From contig NZ_LT608328.1 of assembly GCF_900095795.1 (NCBI RefSeq), positions 1,605,001 to 1,669,000 of the forward strand: a stretch of DNA of 64,000 nucleotides, given 5' to 3'. Below the pieces are notes generated by a model. The model ran no database searches and was not told the origin of the DNA. It worked only from the letters and a program-made list of their open reading frames with translations. The position numbers and the translations under genes are program-made. Positions 46,576-54,049 of this stretch are shown piece by piece. This stretch comes from Petrimonas mucosa. Lineage in GTDB: Bacteria; Bacteroidota; Bacteroidia; Bacteroidales; Dysgonomonadaceae. The first letter of the stretch is position 1, and the number at the start of each line of letters is the position of its first letter.

Positions 46576-47079
46576 CTACATCAGGCAGCTTTTGATCTCT
46601 TCCAGCAGGTTTTCGCAGGCATCTTCCAGCAGATCCATCACCAGTTCAAAGCCTGACGACCCTCCGTAATAGGGATCGGGCACCTTCTGGTGGTGTGAAT
46701 ATTTCTTGGAGTAATCGATCATCCGGTGGATCTTGGCAACATCCTCTTCTGTCCTGGCCAGTTTCCTGACGTTACGGTAGTTGTCGTCGTCCATCACCAC
46801 GATATAGTCGAACCGGTCGAAGTCGCTCCTCTCGAACTTGCGTGCAAGGGAGGAGAAATTGTAGCCGCGACGCTGGCCGTGCATACGCATCCGGTCGTCG
46901 GGCAATTCGCCTTCGTGCCAGCCGGAGGTTCCGGCAGAATCGACAATGATGCTCTCCTCGAGGTGATTGTCGGCAACCATCTTTTTCAGGATCCCTTCAG
47001 CAGCCGGTGAACGGCAGATATTTCCGAGACAGACAAAGAGTACGTTTACCTGTTGAAGCTTGGAGGGAGGATTTTGCAT
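46576..47079 (-). CDS. Low-molecular-weight protein-tyrosine phosphatase
   Basis: This 167-residue protein has the LMW-PTP P-loop VCLGNICRSPAAEG (Cys17, Arg23), with the general-acid aspartate in VPDPYYGG. It hydrolyses phosphotyrosine or small acyl-phosphates in the cytoplasm. Bacterial members often control capsule or exopolysaccharide tyrosine kinases, but no such kinase is in this window. It has its own -7 box at 47114-47121 and is divergent from the DUF454 gene. The stop is about 63 bases before the proS promoter box. Confidence 0.94.
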   Translation of the reverse strand: MQNPPSKLQQVNVLFVCLGNICRSPAAEGILKKMVADNHLEESIIVDSAGTSGWHEGELPDDRMRMHGQRRGYNFSSLARKFERSDFDRFDYIVVMDDDNYRNVRKLARTEEDVAKIHRMIDYSKKYSHHQKVPDPYYGGSSGFELVMDLLEDACENLLEEIKSCLM

Positions 47080-47113
47080 AGTGCTTAATTGATTATAATC
47101 TAAAACAATGCGG

Positions 47114-47121
47114 CAAAGATA
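47114..47121 (-). promoter_or_regulatory. Predicted -7 promoter box of the LMW phosphatase gene
   Basis: Reads TATCTTTG on the minus strand, 34 bases before the start codon. It is divergent from the box at 47133-47140. Confidence 0.6.
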
Positions 47122-47132
47122 GCATTTTTATT

Positions 47133-47140
47133 TATATTTG
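47133..47140 (+). promoter_or_regulatory. Predicted -7 promoter box of the DUF454 gene
   Basis: TATATTTG matches TAnnTTTG, 26 bases before the ATG at 47167. Confidence 0.6.
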
Positions 47141-47166
47141 CACTTCAAACCCATAATTGTCTCGGG

Positions 47167-47634
47167 ATGAACATACCGCAAGAGAGAGCATCACAATCCG
47201 TCTCCAAGGAGATTACCGTTGTTGAAGCCAAAAGAGAACTGGAGAAGAACAAAATCAAGAGGATCTTGTTTGCCACAGGCGGATCAGTTGCATTGATCCT
47301 GGCCATATTGGGCTTTTTTGTTCCCGGTTTACCCTGTACCCCCTTTGCCCTGTTGTCGGCTGCCCTTTTTGCCAAAAGCTCCGACAGGCTCTACAACTGG
47401 CTGTTGAAGAACCGGATATTGGGCCCGCGCATCCGCGATTACCAACGCAGAAGAGGTGTCACCAAAAGTGGAAAGGTGAAGGTGATCGTGTTGATGATGA
47501 TCATGGTGCTGATCTCCTCTTTCCTGATCGTTTCGCTGCCGCTACTGAGGATGGTGATTCTTGTCTCCGGTCTTGTGGGAGCCATCGTGGTATGGTTTCT
47601 TGTACCCGAGGGGAGAGAATATCCCGAGGATTAA
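47167..47634 (+). CDS. DUF454 (YbaN-type) membrane protein
   Basis: This 155-residue protein has a polar 35-residue N-terminus, then membrane helices ILFATGGSVALILAILGFFV and, after a cytoplasmic loop, a C-terminal pair. The family-typical PGLPCTPFALLSAALFAKSS and WLLKNRILGPRIRDYQ place it in DUF454. Function is unknown. The 3' end overlaps the convergent HD phosphohydrolase gene by 4 bases. Confidence 0.88.
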   Translation: MNIPQERASQSVSKEITVVEAKRELEKNKIKRILFATGGSVALILAILGFFVPGLPCTPFALLSAALFAKSSDRLYNWLLKNRILGPRIRDYQRRRGVTKSGKVKVIVLMMIMVLISSFLIVSLPLLRMVILVSGLVGAIVVWFLVPEGREYPED

Positions 47635-48854
47635 TCCCGCATATAGGCCAGGTAGTACTTCTCCACCTTTTTAGATAATACCTCGATGTTGAACATGTCG
47701 GAGGCCGATGAGATATCCTTGATGGATCCGTCGCGATAGAGAATCATGATACTCTCGTCATATTTGTTGTACATGTCGGTGACCAGCGAGTCGGAAGAGA
47801 CGAAATAGGTTGCCTCGCTCTCCGATATCCCGTATTGCCGGCTGAACTTCCGGATCAGTTCATGCCGCCTTTCCGCCGGATGCGGTTCGTTGGAGATCTG
47901 GATCTTAAACAGTTTCCGGTTGACCATCCCGCTGCTCAGCAGCGACAAGACCTTGTCGCGATGGGATTTCCATACCTTCAGTGATGTCCAGATATCGTTA
48001 TCGTCAAGGTTTGTAAAATGTTCCAGCACTTCCGGACGATCCCTGAAATCGTTTAACGTGATGTCGTTCTTCAGGAAAAATGCCAGTGACGGTGACGCAA
48101 ACAGCTCCTCGCCGTTTCGCGACAGATGTTTTGCCCGGTTGATGGTGTTGATCAGCATCTTTTCAGATGCTACTGCCGTTTTGTGCAGGTAGACCTGCCA
48201 GTACATGAAGCGGCGCGACATCAGGAAATTCTCGATCGAGTAGATCCCCTTCGATTCAACCACCAGCTTGTCGTCAATCACATCCAGCATCTTCATGATG
48301 CGCGCCGCGCCGATACTCCCTTCGCTTACACCGGTAAAAAAGCTGTCTCGCTGCAGATAATCCAGCCGGTCGACATCCAGCTGTCCGCTGACCAATTGAT
48401 GCAGGAACCGCTTGGGATACCTGTCCCTGAAAATATCTATGGCTGTCTGGAGCGCACCCTGCTTCTCTTCGTTGATCCGCTCCATCAGCAGCAGTGAGAT
48501 CGCTTCGTGCGGGACGTGGTTGACAAGTACATCCTCCAGGACATGAGAGAAGGGGGTGTGTCCGATATCGTGCATCAGGATGGCAGCCAGCGCCCCTCGG
48601 TACTCATCCCGGGTGATCTCGTGTCCCTTGTCGCGCAGGTTGAGCAGCGCCACCTCCATCAGGTACATGGCCCCGATAGTGTGGTGGAAGCGGGTATGCT
48701 GTGCTCCGGGGTAGACATATGATGCCATGCCGAGCTGCCTGATCCGGTTCAACCGCTGCAGGCAGGGATGCTGAATCAGTTCGTAAATAAACTCGTCGGG
48801 AATGTTTACAAATCCAAAGACCGGATCGTTGATTATTTTTCGCTTCGGCTGCAT
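47631..48854 (-). CDS. HD-domain phosphohydrolase (dGTPase/SAMHD1-like)
   Basis: This 407-residue protein has the HD metal-binding core: a histidine in HTRFHHTIGAMYL, the HD pair in LMHDIGHTPFSHVLED and a later conserved LDVDRLDYLQRD. This pattern is that of the broad HD family that includes dNTP triphosphohydrolases. ATG 48854 gives MQPKRKIINDPVFGFV, the usual start. An upstream ATG at 48899 would run through the tRNA terminator hairpin and is rejected. It may be read through from the tRNA-Gln promoter. Confidence 0.9.
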   Translation of the reverse strand: MQPKRKIINDPVFGFVNIPDEFIYELIQHPCLQRLNRIRQLGMASYVYPGAQHTRFHHTIGAMYLMEVALLNLRDKGHEITRDEYRGALAAILMHDIGHTPFSHVLEDVLVNHVPHEAISLLLMERINEEKQGALQTAIDIFRDRYPKRFLHQLVSGQLDVDRLDYLQRDSFFTGVSEGSIGAARIMKMLDVIDDKLVVESKGIYSIENFLMSRRFMYWQVYLHKTAVASEKMLINTINRAKHLSRNGEELFASPSLAFFLKNDITLNDFRDRPEVLEHFTNLDDNDIWTSLKVWKSHRDKVLSLLSSGMVNRKLFKIQISNEPHPAERRHELIRKFSRQYGISESEATYFVSSDSLVTDMYNKYDESIMILYRDGSIKDISSASDMFNIEVLSKKVEKYYLAYMRD

Positions 48855-48861
48855 ATAAATC

Positions 48862-48890
48862 AAAAAAGACCATTGGTTGCCCAACGGTCT
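48862..48890 (-). terminator. Terminator hairpin after tRNA-Gln
   Basis: On the minus strand AGACC-g-TTGG pairs with CCAA-t-GGTCT around GCAA, followed by TTTTTT. It lies just downstream of the tRNA and upstream of the HD gene start. Confidence 0.7.
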
Positions 48891-48903
48891 GATTTTCATT
48901 TAG

Positions 48904-48974
48904 TTGTCTTACTAGGATTCGAACCTAGACAAACAGGACCAGAATCTGTTGTGCTACCATTACACCATAAGACA
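48904..48974 (-). tRNA. tRNA-Gln (anticodon CTG)
   Basis: The minus strand folds as a complete 71-base tRNA. The acceptor stem is TGTCTTA/TAAGACA with discriminator A. The D-arm contains AATGGTAGC. The anticodon arm is ACAGA-TTCTGGT-CCTGT (loop bases 34-36 CTG). The T-arm is CTAGG-TTCGAAT-CCTAG. The closing pair of the anticodon stem is a mismatch. CCA is not encoded. It is preceded by a -7 box and followed by a terminator hairpin. Confidence 0.88.
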
Positions 48975-48985
48975 ATTTGTGAGTG

Positions 48986-48993
48986 CAAAAGTA
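48986..48993 (-). promoter_or_regulatory. Predicted -7 promoter box of tRNA-Gln
   Basis: Reads TACTTTTG on the minus strand, 11 bases before the tRNA 5' end. Confidence 0.55.
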
Positions 48994-49065
48994 CAAAAAA
49001 AAAGTGATAAACAAAAAAATATTACGAAAAAAAAACGTCTGGCAGAGTCAAGCAGCAAGTGCAAT

Positions 49066-50025
49066 TTACATTAATTGTTTGTAAAACTCAACTTTGGGTG
49101 TGTTAAAGTCCAATTTTTTCCTCGGTCTTTCATTCAGCCTGTGCTGTATCCGCTTCAATCTGTCGGGTGGATAGTTCTTGAAGGACGCCCCCTTGGGGAT
49201 GTATTGCCGGATGAGCTTGTTCGCGTTTTCGATCGATCCTTTTTGCCATGCCGAATAGGGGTCGGTGAAGTACACCGGGGCTTCCAGCATCTCCGTGATC
49301 CGTTCGTGCGCCGCGAACTCCAAGCCGTTGTCCGTGGTGATCGTCCTTATCACGCCCTTGTAGGGTAGCAACATGCGGCACAGCACCTTGGCCAACCCTT
49401 TCGAGTCCCTTCCGCGGGGCAGTTCCCCGATCATCACGAGGTTCGTCTTCCTTTCCGTCACCGTCAGTATCGCCTCCGACTGGTCGGCCCCTATCATCGT
49501 GTCCATCTCGAAGTCGCCGAAGCGCTTCCCGTCGGCCTCCACGGGCCTTTCCCGGATGCTCCTGCGGTTGGGGATGCCTCTAACGGAGCCCACCGGTCTC
49601 TTGCGGTGCTTGAGCCTGTGACGGCAATGCTTGTAAAGGTCGCCCCCGGCCTTCTTGTCCTCCCGGATCCACTTGTAGATGGTCTCGTGGGAGACCCGGA
49701 TATTCTCCTTCTTTCTCAGGTGTCCGCTGATTTGCCCGGGCGACCAGTCCTTGCGCACGAGCCGGATCACCTTTTGTTTGATCCATTCCGGGGTGGCCCG
49801 GTTGCCGGGCAGGCGTTCCCTTCTCTCCATCGCCATCTCGTGGGCCAGTCGCCACGAGTAGCCCCCGCGCTTGTCCTTGTTGCGCTGCAACTCCCTGGAC
49901 ACCGCTGAAGGACTGACACCTATCAAGCTCGCGATCGTCCGCTGGGTGTCACCGTTTTCTAAACTTAAATAAATCGCGTACCTTTGTTCTGAAGTTAACT
50001 GTTTGTATTTTTTCATAAGCAACAT
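49066..50025 (-). CDS. IS30-family transposase
   Basis: This 319-residue transposase (or 316 residues from the ATG at 50016) has an N-terminal helix-turn-helix (LTSEQRYAIYLSLENGD, IGVSPSAVSREL) and a second HTH-like segment (WSPGQISGHLRKK). The IS30 DDE catalytic core is intact: GDFEMDTMIG (Asp), TITTDNGLEF (Asp) and KGSIENANKLIRQYIPKG (Glu). No frameshift is seen, so it may be active. A strong hairpin lies 16-31 bases upstream of the start. Confidence 0.95.
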   Translation of the reverse strand: MLLMKKYKQLTSEQRYAIYLSLENGDTQRTIASLIGVSPSAVSRELQRNKDKRGGYSWRLAHEMAMERRERLPGNRATPEWIKQKVIRLVRKDWSPGQISGHLRKKENIRVSHETIYKWIREDKKAGGDLYKHCRHRLKHRKRPVGSVRGIPNRRSIRERPVEADGKRFGDFEMDTMIGADQSEAILTVTERKTNLVMIGELPRGRDSKGLAKVLCRMLLPYKGVIRTITTDNGLEFAAHERITEMLEAPVYFTDPYSAWQKGSIENANKLIRQYIPKGASFKNYPPDRLKRIQHRLNERPRKKLDFNTPKVEFYKQLM

Positions 50026-50040
50026 AATAGTTAATTTTAG

Positions 50041-50066
50041 GGAGACTTCGGTCTCCTTTTTCTTTT
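50041..50066 (+). terminator. UUCG hairpin terminator inside the IS element
   Basis: GGAGAC-TTCG-GTCTCC followed by TTTTTCTTTT forms a textbook Rho-independent terminator on the plus strand. On the minus strand the same hairpin sits in the transposase leader. Confidence 0.8.
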
Positions 50067-50204
50067 ATGTTGCTGTCCGACTCTCTTCGGGGGCTTGCGC
50101 GCCCCCGGCCGTTAGGCAACCCCCCCCGGTGTTTTTCATGATTGTTGTGAAGAATCATTTCAAAAAACAACACGTGGATGTTGCACTTCTAAGTTGAACT
50201 TAGG

Positions 50205-53200
50205 TCACTTTGAATCTGTCACAACTACCGTGTTCTCTTTCAGGAATTCCATCAGTGTGGCGTAGACGGGGTGCTTGATAAGGATCTGCCGGTTTCCCAC
50301 CATAAAGAGTTGCTGGCGTGCCCGGGTGAGCGATACATTCAGTTTCCTGTCCACCGTGCCCTCGTCGTTCAGGTTGCAGAGAAAGTTTAACTGTTGCGGC
50401 CTGTTCACACAGAACGAGAGGATGATCACGTCGCGTTGGCTGCCCTGGAAGCGCTCCACCGTATCTACCATGATCCTTTCATATCCGGGGATATCCGCTT
50501 CGGCTAACTTGTGACGGATAAGGGCGATCTGGTTGCGGTAGGGGGCGATGATACCGATCTTCCCGGTGTCGAAATGGCGACCGTCATGGGCATATACCGT
50601 GGCAATGGAGCGGATGATCTCGGTTATGATCTCTGCCTCATGGATGTTTGTTTTCGAGGTGGTACCCGGCAGTGGCAGCTGTTCGGTAGAGAAGAAGGCG
50701 ATCCGCTTCTTCGAAACCTGCTCTAGAAATAGATTATCTGTTTCGGGAAAGGACGACACCCACGGTTGGAGCTGCCACTCTGCAGCAGGGAGTATTGCCT
50801 GCGGATAGAAATAGGTGGAGGGAAATGCGGCAATCTGTTCGTGCATCCGGCCCTGAACGGTGAGCTGGGCGTAGGCGTGCGACCAGTTATTGCGGATGCA
50901 GGTGCGCAGCAGACGCTCAAAGAGAGAGTGGGCACAGCTGGTGATGCCGGCTGCAACGAGTTCCGGTTCACGGATGGCTGCAGCCTGCTTTTTCTGCAGG
51001 ACAATGGCCGGCAACTGGTGATGGTCGCCTATCATGATGAACTTGTTGAAACGGGGTAACAACCCGATGATCTGGGGTTCCAGAATCTGCGATGCCTCGT
51101 CGATGATGGCCAGATCGAACTGCTTCAGGCTGAAAAGCTCCGGCCGTCCGTTAATCGATGCCAGCGTGGAGACGAAGATCCGGGTTGACTCGATCTCCTG
51201 ACGCAACGCCTCGCGGCTCCTGGCCTTATCGGAGATGTTCTGCAGAAGCCGGTCGCGATATGTCTCGGCGCAGGAGAGCTCGGTGCCTACGCGGATATAT
51301 TTGCGGGAGTTCTCCCCCTTGCAGCCAAATGCCGCATTGATCGCCTCACAGAGTTCATCCACCGCGCGGTTGGTGTAGGCCAGCACCAGGATGTTGCTGT
51401 TGTTTTTGTGGTAGATTTCGATCAGCCGGCGGGCAAATATGGAGGTTTTTCCGGTCCCGGGCGGGCCGATGATCAGGAAATAGTCGTTGACTGCCGTAGC
51501 TTTCCGGATAATATCCTCGGGGTAGGGAAACTGCTCTGTGGTGGTTGTCGGTGGTTGGGGAGGCTTCACTCCCAACAGCAGCTCCCTTTTTTGCCTTCCG
51601 GCGTTCAAGAAAGCGAAGAGACTCCGGTACATGCTGTTGTAGGTGGTGTCGAGCGCATCGTGTTCGACTGCCCAGAAGCGGTTCTCGTTGAACAATGTGC
51701 GGTTCCGCTGCTTGTGGCGGAAACGGATTTCGACATAGTCGCGGGTGATGGCCGCCAAGGTTCCCTTCAGTATCTGGCGGTTAAGGACCGTATCCCGCTC
51801 GTCATGACGCGGGTAGACGATACAGATCTCTCCCTCCCGGAAGTTCACCACACCGTTCCCGGCTTGATTCCTCCGAAAGACGACCCGCATATCGTTACCC
51901 GAATCGTCGATCGAGTCGATGGTCAGGTCGTACAACAGATCCAGTGCCTCGGCACGTTCGGCAAAGTCGCTGTTCCACAACGAAGCCACACCGGTTGGCG
52001 ACTCATACTCCACATCGCCGATCTTCTGCAGGTAGAGCTCCCTCGATACAAAACGGATAAAGCGGTAAAAGTAACTCAACTCCGTTGGAGAACATTGTTG
52101 CAGTACCGATTTGAATTGATTGATCCGATCTGTATAGAATGTTGCGGATCTCTGGGCAAACCCGACGGTATCGAAGAGATCCTGAAACAGCTGCGCCACC
52201 CTGTCGTTGTCGCCGTTCACGATGGCATGTTCATTGGCAACAATCTGATTCCTGACTGCGATGATCTCTTTCTCCAGCTGCCGGAACTCCGCCGCGAAAC
52301 GGAGATTTGTACCGGGATTGTTGCCCGATGAGTAGAGGATCGCCGCTTCCACCCTGCGCGACGGCACGTCAAACAGACTTGCGATCATCATCCGGTAGAT
52401 GCTTGTCTGCACTTCGTGGTTGAGTGCGATCTTTCCGGTGTTGCTTGCAGGAAAGGGAAGCTTCCCCGATTTCAATTCCACGATACTGTATCTCTCCCGG
52501 TCGGTATGCAACAGGTCGAGACGCCCCTGAAACCCATATCTTTCGCTGAAGAATGACGGTTCGAGCGTGCATTTGCGAAGATCGATCCCACTCCGGGGAA
52601 AATCACGGGTAATCACCCGCTTGATGTTTTCAAACTGCGCTCGGGCTTGTCGCATGAATTCCCGGAAGTTCTCATCCGACGCGATATCCCGGCAACTGGT
52701 GTACTCGAAAGGGGATTGCCTGAACGATTTCAGGAAGGTCTCGTCGAAGGAGACCTCCTCGGGATCGTGGGCAAAGAGCAGTTCGTCGAGGAAGAAGTTG
52801 GCCAAGTTACCCAGCAGGAGGTAGGAGCGGTTCTCCGGTGTTTCGAACCTGTTTCTGAAGTAGTGTAACGGTGTGATGCAATAGTCGTGGAAACATTCAG
52901 CGATGGCCGAGGCATCGATCAGGTAGTCCGGCTCCAGGACGATCAGTCGGGGAACCAGCCGGCCACATTCGTCCATCTTGAAGTCGACCAGGTTGAGTTG
53001 TGCCCCTTCCCAAAGCTGGTCGGCAATACCTGGCTCTGTATCGTACCTGACAGTCAACCTCAATCCCGGATACCTTTCGGCAAGGGTAAGCATCTCACCC
53101 TTCTCCCTGTCGATGGATAGAAGCTGGACCCGTAGTGTCTGATCTGAGCCTGCCGGTTCAGGTGCCGGTATGGGCTCCTGATCCCAACCTGTGGTTTCGC

Positions 53201-53525
53201 CGCTGAGCTGTTTCAGAAAAGTGACCAGAGCCTGCTCGTGCTGCCGGTATTCGGCTTCTGTCAGCTCACTGTTACTCTCCCTCACCTCGCGTGAGCGGAC
53301 ACGCAGATGCTGCAGCTGCCACTCCAGCCGTTCAGGGAGCCGGTGCTTCCGAGCCAGAAATACCAATCGCGAGAATAGGGTGGGGAACTGGACCGGCTCG
53401 TCTGAGGTCAACTCCCTTGAGAGTCGCTCCATCACCCGTTTCAGTTCGAAGAGTCTGTTGCTGAAAGTGAAGCCTGAGGTTGAGATCTCCTGTATGTCTG
53501 CCAAGTAGGCTGTGAAATCCGGCAT
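50205..53525 (-). CDS. Dna2-like protein: PD-(D/E)XK nuclease fused to a superfamily 1 helicase
   Basis: This 1106-residue protein joins a Cas4/RecB-type nuclease (about residues 335-400, YSIVELKSGKLP with downstream HEVQTSIYRMM) to a UPF1/Dna2-type helicase. Helicase motifs are GPPGTGKTS (about 688), AIIDEASQILEP, GDHHQLPAIV, TVERFQGSQRD and NVSLTRARQQLFM. The first 300 residues are unassigned. It should act on DNA or RNA ends in the cytoplasm; whether in housekeeping repair or defence is unknown. The start at 53525 shares one base with the dgkA stop (TGATG); an ATG two codons upstream is also possible. Confidence 0.87.
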   Translation of the reverse strand: MPDFTAYLADIQEISTSGFTFSNRLFELKRVMERLSRELTSDEPVQFPTLFSRLVFLARKHRLPERLEWQLQHLRVRSREVRESNSELTEAEYRQHEQALVTFLKQLSGETTGWDQEPIPAPEPAGSDQTLRVQLLSIDREKGEMLTLAERYPGLRLTVRYDTEPGIADQLWEGAQLNLVDFKMDECGRLVPRLIVLEPDYLIDASAIAECFHDYCITPLHYFRNRFETPENRSYLLLGNLANFFLDELLFAHDPEEVSFDETFLKSFRQSPFEYTSCRDIASDENFREFMRQARAQFENIKRVITRDFPRSGIDLRKCTLEPSFFSERYGFQGRLDLLHTDRERYSIVELKSGKLPFPASNTGKIALNHEVQTSIYRMMIASLFDVPSRRVEAAILYSSGNNPGTNLRFAAEFRQLEKEIIAVRNQIVANEHAIVNGDNDRVAQLFQDLFDTVGFAQRSATFYTDRINQFKSVLQQCSPTELSYFYRFIRFVSRELYLQKIGDVEYESPTGVASLWNSDFAERAEALDLLYDLTIDSIDDSGNDMRVVFRRNQAGNGVVNFREGEICIVYPRHDERDTVLNRQILKGTLAAITRDYVEIRFRHKQRNRTLFNENRFWAVEHDALDTTYNSMYRSLFAFLNAGRQKRELLLGVKPPQPPTTTTEQFPYPEDIIRKATAVNDYFLIIGPPGTGKTSIFARRLIEIYHKNNSNILVLAYTNRAVDELCEAINAAFGCKGENSRKYIRVGTELSCAETYRDRLLQNISDKARSREALRQEIESTRIFVSTLASINGRPELFSLKQFDLAIIDEASQILEPQIIGLLPRFNKFIMIGDHHQLPAIVLQKKQAAAIREPELVAAGITSCAHSLFERLLRTCIRNNWSHAYAQLTVQGRMHEQIAAFPSTYFYPQAILPAAEWQLQPWVSSFPETDNLFLEQVSKKRIAFFSTEQLPLPGTTSKTNIHEAEIITEIIRSIATVYAHDGRHFDTGKIGIIAPYRNQIALIRHKLAEADIPGYERIMVDTVERFQGSQRDVIILSFCVNRPQQLNFLCNLNDEGTVDRKLNVSLTRARQQLFMVGNRQILIKHPVYATLMEFLKENTVVVTDSK

Positions 53526-53899
53526 CAGCATTGAAACAGTTCAATGATTTTGGGCAAGAAGATCAGGAGCCCTACGGCCAATGCTGCGGAAGCGGCCAGC
53601 AATACAGCTGCGGCAGCCAGGTCCTTCACTCTCCTGATCGCATCGCTGCGATCCTTCGAAACATGGTTGGCAAGCGCCTCGATGGAGGAGTTCACCGCTT
53701 CCAGGGCCAGTACCAGTCCGATGACGATGGTGACAGCCAACCATTCTGCAGTGGAGATGGAGAAGATTAGCCCCATGGCGATAGCCGCGACGGCAAGTAT
53801 CAGGTGGACAACCGCATTGGGAGTGCCACCGAATAGTGCCGCAACACCTTGAAAAGCATATTTAAAACTCTCTATCCTCTTTTTGCAGAAACTGTTCAT
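53525..53899 (-). CDS. dgkA: Diacylglycerol kinase family protein
   Basis: This 124-residue inner-membrane protein has three helices and the DgkA-type motif EAVNSSIEALANHVSKDR, followed by RVKDLAAAAVLLA. Members phosphorylate diacylglycerol or undecaprenol. In Bacteroidota, undecaprenol is a likely substrate, though this is not decided by sequence. Its stop shares a base with the start of the nuclease-helicase gene. The leader holds a palindrome (CCGTTG/CAACGG at 53918-53933) flanked by two copies of GGTCCTGTT. Confidence 0.92.
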   Translation of the reverse strand: MNSFCKKRIESFKYAFQGVAALFGGTPNAVVHLILAVAAIAMGLIFSISTAEWLAVTIVIGLVLALEAVNSSIEALANHVSKDRSDAIRRVKDLAAAAVLLAASAALAVGLLIFLPKIIELFQC

Positions 53900-53951
53900 G
53901 ACCGGTCCTGTTAAAAGCCGTTGCCCGCAACGGGTCCTGTTTATTTGTTAT

Positions 53952-53959
53952 CAAATATA
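53952..53959 (-). promoter_or_regulatory. Predicted -7 promoter box of dgkA and the nuclease-helicase
   Basis: Reads TATATTTG on the minus strand, 52 bases before the dgkA start codon. Confidence 0.6.
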
Positions 53960-54020
53960 CGAACTTTGATGCTCACTGCAAAAACAGTCCCATTTTTTCT
54001 CTTTATTGCCTTCCATTTTT

Positions 54021-54028
54021 TATCTTTG
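54021..54028 (+). promoter_or_regulatory. Predicted -7 promoter box of the zinc-ribbon protein gene
   Basis: TATCTTTG matches TAnnTTTG, 21 bases before the ATG at 54050. Confidence 0.6.
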
Positions 54029-54049
54029 TTTATAATAAACGAAACTGCT

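Larger units (their letters stand above)
49057..50188 (-). mobile_element. IS30-family insertion sequence
   Basis: The element is bounded by imperfect inverted repeats. The outer eight bases are identical (AAGTGCAA at 49057-49064, TTGCACTT at 50181-50188), and matches continue inward for about 30 bases, including the TTGTTT segment. It encodes one intact IS30-type transposase. Length about 1.13 kb fits the family. I could not identify a clear target duplication. It sits between the tRNA-Gln promoter region and the nuclease-helicase gene, and disrupts no recognised gene. Confidence 0.85.

Noticed and set aside
49949-50173. Small minus-strand open frame at the right end of the insertion sequence
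   Set aside because: Overlaps the transposase start and the hairpin; low-complexity translation.
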